DNA of 64,000 nucleotides, from positions 1-64,000 of the forward strand of contig JABCZF010000009.1 in the NCBI GenBank assembly GCA_013289825.1. The letters are read 5' to 3'. Position numbers and translations under genes: made by a program. Source of the DNA: Acidobacteriota bacterium (GTDB lineage: Bacteria; Acidobacteriota; Terriglobia; Acidiferrales; UBA7541). Of this stretch, positions 17,250 to 25,904 are shown in pieces (within the stretch, counting starts at the first letter, position 1; every line of letters starts with the position of its first letter). A model generated the notes under the pieces. It did not search any database. It worked only from the letters and a program-made list of their open reading frames with translations, and had not been told where the DNA came from.

Positions 17250-17585
17250 TTGACCAAACCGTCTGACCTGGTGCAAGGCACGCTGGACCTTCTGCTCCTC
17301 AAGATTCTCGCGCTCGAACCCAGGAACGGCTGGGCCATAAGCCAGCGCCTGAAACAAATCTCCGGCGACGTTCTGCAGGTCAGCGACGGCTCTCTCTACC
17401 CCGCTCTACACAAGCTGGAGCAAGCAGGCTGGATCACCGCCGAATGGAAGCTCAGCCGAAACAATCGCCGCGCAAAGTTTTACTCGCTCTCGAGACTTGG
17501 GCGCCGGCATCTGGAACGAGAGGCCGCCAACTGGAGCCGCCTCTCCTCCGCCATCTCTCATATCGTCCGACTCGAGGAGGCCTGA
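17250..17585 (+). CDS. PadR family transcriptional regulator
   Basis: Encodes 111 residues starting at TTG 17250, just after GAGGAGAGAG. The winged-helix PadR domain is clear: LVQGTLDLLLLKILALEP, then NGWAISQRLKQISGD, the wing-preceding signature VSDGSLYPALHKLEQAGWI, and a second wing ending KFYSLSRLGRRHL. The short C-terminal helix is the dimerisation element. Small PadR genes immediately upstream of ADOP permeases are a recurrent acidobacterial pairing. The permease follows after 26 bases, so PadR probably regulates it together with itself through the palindromes at 17200-17240. Confidence 0.9.
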   Translation: MTKPSDLVQGTLDLLLLKILALEPRNGWAISQRLKQISGDVLQVSDGSLYPALHKLEQAGWITAEWKLSRNNRRAKFYSLSRLGRRHLEREAANWSRLSSAISHIVRLEEA

Positions 17586-17611
17586 GCGCAACGCGCGCGT
17601 AAGGAGATCCC

Positions 17612-20314
17612 ATGCGTCCACAACATTGGCTGTACACCATCCCGCTTCGCCTTCGCTCCCTCGTTCGCCGCCGCCACGTCGAGTGGGAGCTGAACGAGGA
17701 GCTCCAGTTTCACCTCGAGCAAAAAATCGCGGAAGGCATCGCCAATGGGCTTTCCCCAAAAGAGGCGCGCTACGCGGCGATGCGCGCGATGGACGGACTG
17801 GAAGTACGGAAAGAAGAGATGAGAGACATGCGACGGGTTCGTTGGTTGACGGATTTCCTCGACGACGCGCGCTACGCGACCCGGAGCCTCAGCCGCACGT
17901 CCGGACTTACCGCGTTCGTGGTGATCACGCTCGCGCTGGGCATCGGGATGACCTCGGGGACTTTCAGTATGGTCGATGCACTGATTTTCAGGCCTTACCC
18001 CGTGCCGCATGCAGGCGGCGTGCTTACTCTGGCGAGCACGACACACGATAGTAATCTCGAGGATTTCTCCTATCGCGAATACCTGGACATCCGCGACAAA
18101 ACGAACAGCTACGACGGGGTGATCGCCAACGCGGATATGGAGGCTGTCGGCTTCAGTGCCGAGCCCCTAGCCACGCCACGGGTCCGGGGCGGAATGATGG
18201 TTTCCGGGAACTACTTCCACGTGCTCGGCGTAGAACCCCGGCTCGGGCGCGGGTTTCGGGAGGACGAAGATCAGGTGCCCGGCCGTGATGCCGTGGTGGT
18301 GCTCGGGCCAGACTTCTGGAAGCACGAATTCGCGAGCGACCCGGGCGTGCTCGGCAAGCATATTCGCCTGAACGGCACGGAGTTCATCGTGATCGGTGTC
18401 GCACCAGAAACATTTTCGGGGATGCTTATATTCGGGCATCCCGACTTCTACATGCCGCTGGCGATGGCGCGGGTGTTTTCCACCAACCTTCAAAAGAATT
18501 TTTTCGAGGACCGCGATGATCGCGAGCTGAGCGTCAGTGCGCGCTTGAAACCCGGCACAACGCTCCAGCAGGCGCGAAATGAACTTGTCGTGGTCGCCAA
18601 AGACTTCGAGCGCGAGTATCCGAAGGTCAATCGCAGCCGCGGTGCAGCGGTATACACCCAGTTCGAAGCGCGAACTCGAGAAGACCTTAATTGGAAATTC
18701 GGCGTGATCTTTGTGATCCTGGCGCTGGCCGTCCTGCTAGTGGCTTCGACTAACGTTGCGGGACTTCTCCTAAGCCGGGCCCGCGCGCGAACGCGCGAAA
18801 TCGCCATACGTCTGGCGATTGGCGCCGGGCGTTTCCGGCTCATCCGGCTGCTGTTGACGGAAAGCCTGATGCTGGCGTCCTTGGGTGGGTTGGCCGGGAT
18901 CGCCATTGGGTACGGCATCGTCGAGTGGTTTCAGAGCTTTCAGAACGTAGTATTCATGACCGACTTACCATTATCGGTCCCCTTCCGGATGGACACGCGC
19001 GTGTTGCTGGCAAGCCTCGCGTTGTCGGCGTTGAGCGCGCTCCTTTGCGGCCTGGCGCCAGCGCTCGAAAGCACGCGCCTGGACCTGGTGAACGCGCTCA
19101 AGTCGGCCGACGTGGATGTGCCCGGACGCAAACGCCTGTGGGGCCGGAATGTGCTGGTGGTAGCGCAAGTTTCCGCCTCCCTGATGCTGCTCACGGCGTC
19201 TTTCCTGATGGTCCGGGGCTTTCAGAATACCTTGCGCGAGGGCACCAGCTTCGCGAAAGATCATCTGCTGATGGCGAGCTTCGATCCGCGTCTGGTGCAG
19301 TACAACCGAGCGCAAACGCAGCAGTTCTACAAACTGCTGGCCGAACGTGTACGGGAAGCGCCGGGAGTTGAGAGCGAGGCTCTCACCCAGAACATTCCCC
19401 TCGGGATCGACGACTTTGACGGCATCGCCTTCGTGCCGGAAGGTTTAGAGATGCCGCGCGACCGCGAGAACTTTAACTCGACGATGGACACCGTTGATGA
19501 AGGATACTTCGAGACCATGGGCATCCCGATTCTCGAGGGCCGCGGCTTCCGGGCCTCCGATACCGCGGATGCGCCGCGTGTGGCGGTAGTGAATGAGCAG
19601 TTCGCGAAACACTATTGGCCGGGAGGCGATGCGGTGGGCAAACACATCCGCCTCGAGAGCCGCACCGGGACGCTGGTGGAGATTCTAGGAGTCGCCGAGA
19701 CCATCAAATATCAAGGCATCTTCCAAAAGCCGATAGATTTCCTGTATATGCCCCTGGCACAAAATCCTGTCGCGCGAATGACCTTGATGTTGCGGTCCAG
19801 TGGCGATCCCCTCGAACTCGTTCAGTCCGTGCGGGAGGTGGTCCGTGGCCTCGATCCGAATCTGCCAATGTTGCACACAATGGCTTACCAGGACTACTAC
19901 ATGAACCAGGCCGTGAACGGGCCACGAATTGCGTTGAAGCTGGTGGGCTCCATGGGCTTGGTGGGCCTCCTGCTGGCCATCGCCGGTTTGTATGGATTGG
20001 TGGCGTACAACGTGAGTCGCAGAACCCGCGAGATCGGTATACGCATAGCCCTTGGCGCGGCAAGCTCGGACGTGCTGCGGCTGGTGATGGGCAAGGGCCT
20101 CGCGCTGGTCGGAATGGGAACGGTGATCGGACTGGCGATGGGTTTCCTCCTCGAGCAGCTCATGAATTCCATGCTGTTCAATGCCGGCGGCGTGGACATT
20201 GCGGCTTATGTCATCGTCGTGCCGTCGCTGTTTCTGGTAACCATGCTGGCGGCCTACATTCCTGCGCGACGAGCCACCCGGATTGCGCCAACACAGGCGC
20301 TGCGTTATGAATAG
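17612..20314 (+). CDS. ADOP-type FtsX/MacB-like ABC permease (first copy)
   Basis: Encodes 900 residues. An N-terminal prefix helix region (about 1-85; RRRHVEWELNEELQFHLEQ) is typical of acidobacterial duplicated orphan permeases. It is followed by two MacB_PCD/FtsX repeats. Each ends in the FtsX cytoplasmic signature: RTREIAIRLAIGAGRFRLIR in the first half and RTREIGIRIALGAASSDVLR in the second. Each has periplasmic domains such as the ALGIGMTSG...V segment. No ATPase gene is adjacent, hence 'orphan'. By family analogy it is a MacB-like exporter or envelope mechanotransmission protein; the substrate is unknown. AAGGAG (17600-17605) precedes ATG 17612. It ends in the conserved RATRIAPTQALRYE and overlaps the convergent vapC remnant by 10 bases. 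Confidence 0.9.
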   Translation: MRPQHWLYTIPLRLRSLVRRRHVEWELNEELQFHLEQKIAEGIANGLSPKEARYAAMRAMDGLEVRKEEMRDMRRVRWLTDFLDDARYATRSLSRTSGLTAFVVITLALGIGMTSGTFSMVDALIFRPYPVPHAGGVLTLASTTHDSNLEDFSYREYLDIRDKTNSYDGVIANADMEAVGFSAEPLATPRVRGGMMVSGNYFHVLGVEPRLGRGFREDEDQVPGRDAVVVLGPDFWKHEFASDPGVLGKHIRLNGTEFIVIGVAPETFSGMLIFGHPDFYMPLAMARVFSTNLQKNFFEDRDDRELSVSARLKPGTTLQQARNELVVVAKDFEREYPKVNRSRGAAVYTQFEARTREDLNWKFGVIFVILALAVLLVASTNVAGLLLSRARARTREIAIRLAIGAGRFRLIRLLLTESLMLASLGGLAGIAIGYGIVEWFQSFQNVVFMTDLPLSVPFRMDTRVLLASLALSALSALLCGLAPALESTRLDLVNALKSADVDVPGRKRLWGRNVLVVAQVSASLMLLTASFLMVRGFQNTLREGTSFAKDHLLMASFDPRLVQYNRAQTQQFYKLLAERVREAPGVESEALTQNIPLGIDDFDGIAFVPEGLEMPRDRENFNSTMDTVDEGYFETMGIPILEGRGFRASDTADAPRVAVVNEQFAKHYWPGGDAVGKHIRLESRTGTLVEILGVAETIKYQGIFQKPIDFLYMPLAQNPVARMTLMLRSSGDPLELVQSVREVVRGLDPNLPMLHTMAYQDYYMNQAVNGPRIALKLVGSMGLVGLLLAIAGLYGLVAYNVSRRTREIGIRIALGAASSDVLRLVMGKGLALVGMGTVIGLAMGFLLEQLMNSMLFNAGGVDIAAYVIVVPSLFLVTMLAAYIPARRATRIAPTQALRYE

Positions 20315-20706
20315 CGCAAGTGCGTGAACTCCAGATCCGCTAGGCACGCTTGCGGAAAGCACACCGGCCACTTGCCAATCCAATCCGTACCTGATTCACC
20401 TGTGATCGGAAACGGACGCCGGCTTTCTGCGCGGCGGCTGTGAGTTCTCCCCAAGTGTGGCCGGTTTCGAGATCGACGGGAAGGACTCCCCGCGTAATAG
20501 CGTTCGAGCGCCTGCAACCATGCCTGGAGTTCGCGTTTGTTCTTGCTTTCCTTAAGAAGCGCAATCGCTTTGGCGATTTCTCCGATAGATACGACACTGA
20601 CAAACAGACTATCGCTTTCGGGGGCTTCAACCACACGGCGGACACCGGGATGTCCTTTGGGGCGGCGCAATTCGGAAAGCAAGCAGGTATCGAGAAGAAC
20701 TCTCAA
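20305..20706 (-). pseudogene. VapC-type PIN toxin, frameshifted remnant
   Basis: The first 75 codons from TTG 20704-20706 read as a VapC PIN ribonuclease: LLDTCLLSELRRP with the first active-site aspartate, then VSIGEIAKAI, then LQALERYYAG. Around 20487-20493 the reading moves to the next frame (RGVLPVDLETGHTWGELTAAAQKAG), consistent with a 2-base loss. Around 20415-20421 it returns to the original frame (RRPFPIT..., ending DLEFTHLRYS), consistent with a further 1-base loss. The segment that should hold the second acidic cluster (family ITD.LIAATA) is degraded to ITGESGTDW. The toxin is almost certainly inactive. Its start overlaps the antitoxin stop (TTGA), the normal TA arrangement. Confidence 0.8.
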
Positions 20707-20944
20707 AACTTCACATCCCGCATGGGAGAGTCATCGCGGGTGAGATTCAGTCTTTCGAGGCTAGGGCCTCCTCCCATAAGAAATTCCTTGAAATCTGGGC
20801 GCTTCCCGGTGAGTTTTTCGTAGTCACGCTCGGCTACGACGACGACAGCATCATCGTGGCGGCGGACCCGTTTTGGTCCTTCGGCAAGAGCGCGGGTAAC
20901 GAGTTCACTGAAGCGGTTTTGGCATCTACAAGTCGCCATTCCAC
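20703..20944 (-). pseudogene. Phd/YefM-type antitoxin, frameshifted near its N terminus
   Basis: Partner of the vapC remnant. From GTG 20942-20944 the frame reads MEWRLVDAK, the usual antitoxin start. The A-run on the minus strand (plus-strand T-run 20927-20930) then appears one base short. The body (NRFSELVTRALAEGPKRVRRHDDAVVVVAERDYEKLTG) continues in another frame to the TGA at 20703-20705. An internal in-frame ATG (20937-20939) could still give a 78-residue protein with an altered N terminus (MATCRCQNRF), so residual DNA-binding function cannot be excluded. Family: Phd/YefM autorepressor that neutralises the PIN toxin. Confidence 0.72.
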
Positions 20945-21076
20945 CTCGCCATTTCTTGGAGGCGCGGGGATTCGCCTTTGGCAGCCCGCGCAGTGCAATC
21001 AAGGAGCTCCCGGTTGCCTGCCACCGCCTATCCGATCCGAGGGCCCAAGACGTGGCTGAACGCCGGAGCCGCACTA

Positions 21077-21116
21077 TTGACAATTATAGATATGACTTGA
21101 TATATATATAGATATG
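21077..21116 (+). promoter_or_regulatory. Promoter and direct repeats of the second PadR gene
   Basis: TTGACA (21077-21082) is a perfect -35 box. An AT-only tract with TATATA (21101-21106, 18-base spacing) serves as -10. Transcription would start around 21112-21114, at the PadR start codon itself, implying a leaderless mRNA; no Shine-Dalgarno is visible. The decamer TATAGATATG occurs twice (21085-21094 and 21107-21116), 22 bases apart (about two helical turns), and overlaps both the promoter and the start codon. It is a good operator candidate for PadR autorepression. Confidence 0.6.
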
Positions 21117-21467
21117 GCCGAGATTGATCCTCAAAGTTTTGTTCCACTCAAGACCCAGTGGTTTCACATCATGCTCTCCCTGGCCGGAGGAGAGCAGCAC
21201 GGTTACGGAATCATGCAGGACGTCCTCAATCGCACTACCGGAAAGGTGCGATTGTGGCCAGCGACGCTGTATGGATCGATCAAGCGGCTGATCGAGGCCG
21301 GCCTGATCGAGGAATCCGACGAGCGGCCCGCGCCGGAATTGGACGACGCGCGACGCCGCTATTACCGGCTGACGGCTCTCGGCAGGCGAGCGCTCGACGC
21401 GGAGTGCGAGCGCCTTGAGGAATTGGTTCGCACCATTCGCGTAAAGCAAGCCATGGTCACGGAATGA
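21114..21467 (+). CDS. PadR family transcriptional regulator (second copy)
   Basis: Encodes 117 residues. The PadR winged helix is clear: FHIMLSLAGGEQHGYGIMQDV, the wing-preceding motif LWPATLYGSIKRLIEAGLI, and RRRYYRLTALGRRAL, followed by a short C-terminal dimer helix. It shares the fold but little sequence with the PadR at 17250. Its last four bases (ATGA) contain the start codon of the downstream permease, so the two are translationally coupled. It most likely represses this two-gene operon. The start ATG 21114 lies directly at the predicted transcription start. Confidence 0.9.
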   Translation: MAEIDPQSFVPLKTQWFHIMLSLAGGEQHGYGIMQDVLNRTTGKVRLWPATLYGSIKRLIEAGLIEESDERPAPELDDARRRYYRLTALGRRALDAECERLEELVRTIRVKQAMVTE

Positions 21468-24154
21468 ATTTCGCATGGCGTATCTACCGGCGGCTGGCGC
21501 AAGCGTTTCCCCACGAATTCAAACTGGCTTATGGCGCCGAGGTGATGCAACTCGGGGAGGATGTCGTAAAAGAGATTGCCAAAAGGCAGGGAGTCGCGGG
21601 ACTCGTCCGGCTCATCGCGGACATCGCCATTCGCGTACCGCTCGAATACCTGAGCGAAGTGCGCGGCGATATGCGCTACGCGCTGCGAGCGCTGATCAAG
21701 TCGCCCGGCTTCGCGTTGGTCGGCATCATTTCGATGGGACTTAGTATTGGGCTGACGACCAACGTGTATAGCTCGAAATGGGCGTTGCTGTTCCGTGATC
21801 TGCCGGCAGCGGCAAATGCCAAGAGGCTGGTAATGCCAGAGAAGCCCGTGTCGTATTACTACATCGAGCAGTTTCGTGAACAAAAGAACCTGTTCGCCGG
21901 GGTGGCCGCATTCGAGATCGGCGTCCCCTTCAATGTCACCCTAGAAGCGAATGGGAACGGGAAACCGCAGCGCGTCTTCGGACAACTTGTATCCCCGGAC
22001 TATTTTAGAGTGTTGGGCGTCCAGCCCCAGCGTGGAAGAGTGCTCAGTACCGAATTCGACAAACCCGGCGACACGCCCGTGGTGGTAATTAGCGAGCGTT
22101 TCTGGCGCAATCGCCTCCACTCGTCTCCCGACGCCGTGGGACAAATTCTTCGCCTGAATGGGCAAATCGCGACGATCGTGGGAATCACGCCAAAGAATTT
22201 CTATGGCGCCTTTTCGATATACCCGGCTGAGCTGTTTGTCCCCATTACCGCGCCGGCCGCGCTTGCTCCGGAACTTGCGAACGACGTTCTGCATCAACCG
22301 CATGCCAAGGAGTTCCTGGCCATGATCTGCCTCGTGCCTGGCGTCACGCTGGATTCCGCCGAAGCCGCACTCGACGCGATCACACGTCGTCTCGACGAGC
22401 AGGATCTTCGCTCGCCACCTGCGACGGACAAAGCCAGACGCGTAACCTTGCTTCCCGCAGGTACCAGGGTTCCGCTTCCCCGGCAATTGAGGCCCGTCTT
22501 GCTGGGGTTCTTTCTCCTGCTAACGGGCCTGGTCATGACGCTGGCGTCGACGAACCTGGCCAACATGCTCATCGCGCGCGGCGCCAATCGCCGAAAAGAG
22601 TTGGCCATTCGCCTGGCTGTGGGAGCCGGCCGTTTTCGGCTTATCCGGCAGATGATGGCCGAAGGCGTTTTGCTCTCCTTGCTGGGCGGCCTCGCGGGAT
22701 TTGCGCTCGCCTATGGTCTCTCCGCGTTGAACTCCCGATTCACCCCACCCATGGGAGTGCCGGTCGAATCCGATTTCAGCCTGGATTGGCGCGCAGCCGT
22801 TTTCTCATTCGGCCTGGCGGTCCTGTGCGGCGTCGGATTCAGCCTGGCCCCCGCGCTGCAAGCGACGAAAGCCGATCTGACCCCGGCCCTCAAAGAGGGC
22901 TCCCTGCTGCGCTTGCCGGGTTACCGGCGCGTTGGTCTGCGCAACTTACTGATGGTGGCCCAAGTTGCGGCATCGCTTATGCTGCTGCTGATGACCGGGT
23001 TCCTGGTAATAGGAATTAGCAAGGAAAGCAGCATCGAAACCAAATTTGATGCAAAGACCATGTATCTCCTGTCGATCGATCCCGTGCGTGACGGCTACGC
23101 GCCCGAAAAAGCGCAAGCTTTGTTCGAGAAGCTTCCCGAACGGCTCAAGACCGCCGACTCCACGCGCACGATTGCCCTGGCGGCCGAGGCGCCCTTTTCG
23201 ATTGTAGATGAAGATGCAGCCGCGCAAGTGACTGCGGAAAACTCAGGGGCTTCCTCACCGATGCAGCAGTCGGTGATCAAGGAAACGGTAGGCGCCGGGT
23301 ATTTTGCCGCGCTCAGCGAGCCGATGCTGGCCGGCCGGGAATTCCAGGAGCGCGACCAACGGAGCCAGGCAGACGGATCCGAGGCTTTCTCGTTGCCCGC
23401 AGTGCTGCCCGTAATATTGAACGAGACGGCGGCGCGCGGATTTTTCGGAAGTGGAAATGCGCTTGGAAAGCGCGTCAGGGGCGACCAACAGTCCTATGAA
23501 GTGGTCGGCGTGGTTCGCAACTTGAAGAATGGAATGGGCCTCAGCCAATCCGTAATGTATTTGCCTCTGACGCCGCGTGATTTTCGGCGGTCGCCAGCCG
23601 ATGGCATAACCATGATGGTGCGCTCGGATGCGGGACCGCGTGCGCTCGGTGACCTGGCCAACGAGATCGCTTCGATCGATCCCCATGTGAACCTCGTCCA
23701 TGCGCAAACGCTCCGCGATTACCTGGATCGCAGCCGGTCCTCCACGCGGTTCGCCGTCCAAACATACGGAGGAATTGGTGTATTCGGCTTGGTGTTGGCG
23801 GCCATCGGACTCGCTGGGATTACGGCCTACGCGGTTGCCCAGAGGCGCAAGGAGATGGCCATCCGCTCGGCGCTGGGCGCAAGCAGGGCGCAGGTGCTGC
23901 GGCTGGTGCTGCGCGAAGGCACGGCGCTCGTAAGCATCGGAACGGTTCTGGGATTTTTGGGTGCGATGGCGATGGCAAAAATACTTTCGGCGCTGACCAA
24001 CCTATTCGCCGAGGCGTTTAGGGTCGGTACCGACGATCTGCGCCTGCTGATTGGCGCACCCTTGCTGCTGGCCGCGGTGGCCATGCTTGCCTGCTACGTG
24101 CCGGCGCGCCGGTCGGTCCGCATCGATCCGCTGAAGGCGCTGCGTCAGGAATAG
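21464..24154 (+). CDS. ADOP-type FtsX/MacB-like ABC permease (second copy)
   Basis: Encodes 896 residues. The N-terminal prefix (RIYRRLAQAFPHEFKLAYGAEV) belongs to a different prefix type from the copy at 17612. Two permease repeats follow, with FtsX signatures RRKELAIRLAVGAGRFRLIR and RRKEMAIRSALGASRAQVLR, and two large extracytoplasmic domains. It ends RRSVRIDPLKALRQE, the same terminal pattern as the first copy. Overlap of ATGA with PadR indicates coupling. There is no ATPase partner nearby. The transported molecule, or the signal transmitted, is unknown. It is divergent enough from the first copy that recent tandem duplication is unlikely. Confidence 0.9.
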   Translation: MNFAWRIYRRLAQAFPHEFKLAYGAEVMQLGEDVVKEIAKRQGVAGLVRLIADIAIRVPLEYLSEVRGDMRYALRALIKSPGFALVGIISMGLSIGLTTNVYSSKWALLFRDLPAAANAKRLVMPEKPVSYYYIEQFREQKNLFAGVAAFEIGVPFNVTLEANGNGKPQRVFGQLVSPDYFRVLGVQPQRGRVLSTEFDKPGDTPVVVISERFWRNRLHSSPDAVGQILRLNGQIATIVGITPKNFYGAFSIYPAELFVPITAPAALAPELANDVLHQPHAKEFLAMICLVPGVTLDSAEAALDAITRRLDEQDLRSPPATDKARRVTLLPAGTRVPLPRQLRPVLLGFFLLLTGLVMTLASTNLANMLIARGANRRKELAIRLAVGAGRFRLIRQMMAEGVLLSLLGGLAGFALAYGLSALNSRFTPPMGVPVESDFSLDWRAAVFSFGLAVLCGVGFSLAPALQATKADLTPALKEGSLLRLPGYRRVGLRNLLMVAQVAASLMLLLMTGFLVIGISKESSIETKFDAKTMYLLSIDPVRDGYAPEKAQALFEKLPERLKTADSTRTIALAAEAPFSIVDEDAAAQVTAENSGASSPMQQSVIKETVGAGYFAALSEPMLAGREFQERDQRSQADGSEAFSLPAVLPVILNETAARGFFGSGNALGKRVRGDQQSYEVVGVVRNLKNGMGLSQSVMYLPLTPRDFRRSPADGITMMVRSDAGPRALGDLANEIASIDPHVNLVHAQTLRDYLDRSRSSTRFAVQTYGGIGVFGLVLAAIGLAGITAYAVAQRRKEMAIRSALGASRAQVLRLVLREGTALVSIGTVLGFLGAMAMAKILSALTNLFAEAFRVGTDDLRLLIGAPLLLAAVAMLACYVPARRSVRIDPLKALRQE

Positions 24155-24528
24155 GGGCTTACCGGCTGGTCCTCCAAGAGAGTGAATACGCCTGTGGGTT
24201 CTGGAAATTCTGGCACGGTCTGTACTCGCCGGCAGGATCTGTTGCAGGCTGAGATGACACGTTCTGCTTTTATCGTTTTTCGCGTTTAATGCAATCGATA
24301 GGTTAAGTTACGCGTTGTCAGCAAGGCTGGAGAATTCCGACTCACCCCGCCTCCAGGATGTAAGTCCTTGTTTTAATTTTAGCGCCATAAGCGTTAGTGC
24401 AAACCACCACCGAACAATAGTCAAGTGTGATTGCGGATTTCTTCAGCCTCCATTTTTACCGCAGCGTATGTCTGTTCCACCCACGAGCTTTCCGTGTATG
24501 CTTGCAGCAATTTCTAGCAGAGGGGCTT
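24155..24528. other. Intergenic region, no gene seen
   Basis: 374 bases between the permease and the NagX-like gene. No convincing gene, terminator hairpin or promoter pair was recognised. The last 12 bases hold the Shine-Dalgarno (AGAGGGG) of the next gene. Confidence 0.5.
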
Positions 24529-25791
24529 ATGGCGACGGTGAGCCAAACAATACCGGTCACGGAAACGACGCCGACTATACGGGAAGGGGCACCCGTGGAA
24601 CCAGTGGCGGGGCGCAACGTTTCCATGGATGCGTATCGCGGGTTCGTCATGCTGTTAATGATGGCGGAGGTGTTGCAGTTTTCCCGTGTGGCTGCGGCAT
24701 ACCCGACGAGCCTCTTCTGGAAAATCCTGGCTTTCAACCAAACTCATGTGGAGTGGTTCGGGTGCTCTCTGCACGACACGATTCAGCCGGGGTTCTCTTT
24801 CCTAGTTGGTGTGGCACTGCCGTATTCAATCGCGAGCCGCATCGCGAAGGGTAAGGGCTTCACGGAATTATTCGGGCACGCACTGTGGCGTTCATTGCTG
24901 CTGGTTGCGCTCGGCGTATTCCTCCGCTCGATGGACCACCCCATGACCTATTTCACGTTTGAGGATACGCTCTCGCAGATTGGGTTGGGATACCCCTTAC
25001 TGTTCCTGCTCGGATTCCGTTCATCGGAATTGGGATGGGCGAAACGGGTATGGGCGGCACTCTGCTTAGTTCTCTTGGGATACTGGCTGGTGTGGGCCCT
25101 ATATCCCGCAGCACCCGCGAATTTCAACTGGCCAAGCGTTGGTGTTTCTGCGACGTGGAATACCCAGCACAACTTCACGGGATTCGCAGGACACTGGAAC
25201 AAGAACTATAACTTCGGAAATCACTTCGACCAATGGTTCCTGAACCTGTTCCCACGCGAAAATCGCTTCGAATACAACTCAGGTGGATACCTCACGTTGA
25301 GTTTCATTCCCACGCTGGGGACCATGATCCTAGGACTGATTGCGGGACAGTGGTTGCGCGAATCCCGGCCCAAGATCCCGATGAAGAAGTTGATAATTGC
25401 CGGCGTATCGGGGATTGCGTTGGGATTGGCACTGCACTACTCGCACATTTCCCCGGTGGTGAAACGGATTTGGACGCCGTCCTGGACCATCTTCAGCGGA
25501 GGTATCTGCTTCTTGTTTCTGGCCGCGTTCAGTTGGGTGATTGATGTGAAGGGTTTCAGAAAATGGGCGTTCCCGCTTGTTGTCATCGGCATGAACTCGA
25601 TCGCCGCATACTGCATCGCGCACTTCATGGAAGGGTTTCTGGATAGCACCTTCCGCGTCCATCTGGGTCCGAATTTCTTTCGGCTCGCCGGCGCAGGGCT
25701 GGAACCATTTTTTGGGGGCGCCGCGATTCTGCTGTGCTATTGGTTAGTGCTGTTTTGGATGTACCGGCGGAAATTGTTCCTGAAGATCTAG
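24529..25791 (+). CDS. NagX/HGSNAT-like membrane acyltransferase (DUF5009-type)
   Basis: Encodes 420 residues with about ten hydrophobic helices. The N-terminal pattern [19 protein letters not shown], followed by a helix containing H ([19 protein letters not shown]), matches bacterial relatives of lysosomal heparan-alpha-glucosaminide N-acetyltransferase and NagX. These are thought to acetylate sugars across the membrane. The central aromatic loop (about 190-250, with [14 protein letters not shown]) and [16 protein letters not shown] near the C terminus are also typical. ATG 24529 follows AGAGGGG; an upstream in-frame extension lacks support. It stands alone, between the permease and the TIR-STAND gene. 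Substrate unknown. Confidence 0.8.
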   Translation: MATVSQTIPVTETTPTIREGAPVEPVAGRNVSMDAYRGFVMLLMMAEVLQFSRVAAAYPTSLFWKILAFNQTHVEWFGCSLHDTIQPGFSFLVGVALPYSIASRIAKGKGFTELFGHALWRSLLLVALGVFLRSMDHPMTYFTFEDTLSQIGLGYPLLFLLGFRSSELGWAKRVWAALCLVLLGYWLVWALYPAAPANFNWPSVGVSATWNTQHNFTGFAGHWNKNYNFGNHFDQWFLNLFPRENRFEYNSGGYLTLSFIPTLGTMILGLIAGQWLRESRPKIPMKKLIIAGVSGIALGLALHYSHISPVVKRIWTPSWTIFSGGICFLFLAAFSWVIDVKGFRKWAFPLVVIGMNSIAAYCIAHFMEGFLDSTFRVHLGPNFFRLAGAGLEPFFGGAAILLCYWLVLFWMYRRKLFLKI

Positions 25792-25904
25792 GGCATGATC
25801 CGACAAAATCTTTTCCTGTAGGAGACTTGCAAAGTCAGCGTCGAGTGCCCTGACCGGTAAGGGAGCGGGATGACGTCCACGCCAAGAGCGGCATTTCTCT
25901 CGTC

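Noticed and set aside
21098..21113. AT dinucleotide run as a simple repeat
   Set aside because: It is short and coincides with the -10 region and operator repeats of padR, which explain it better.
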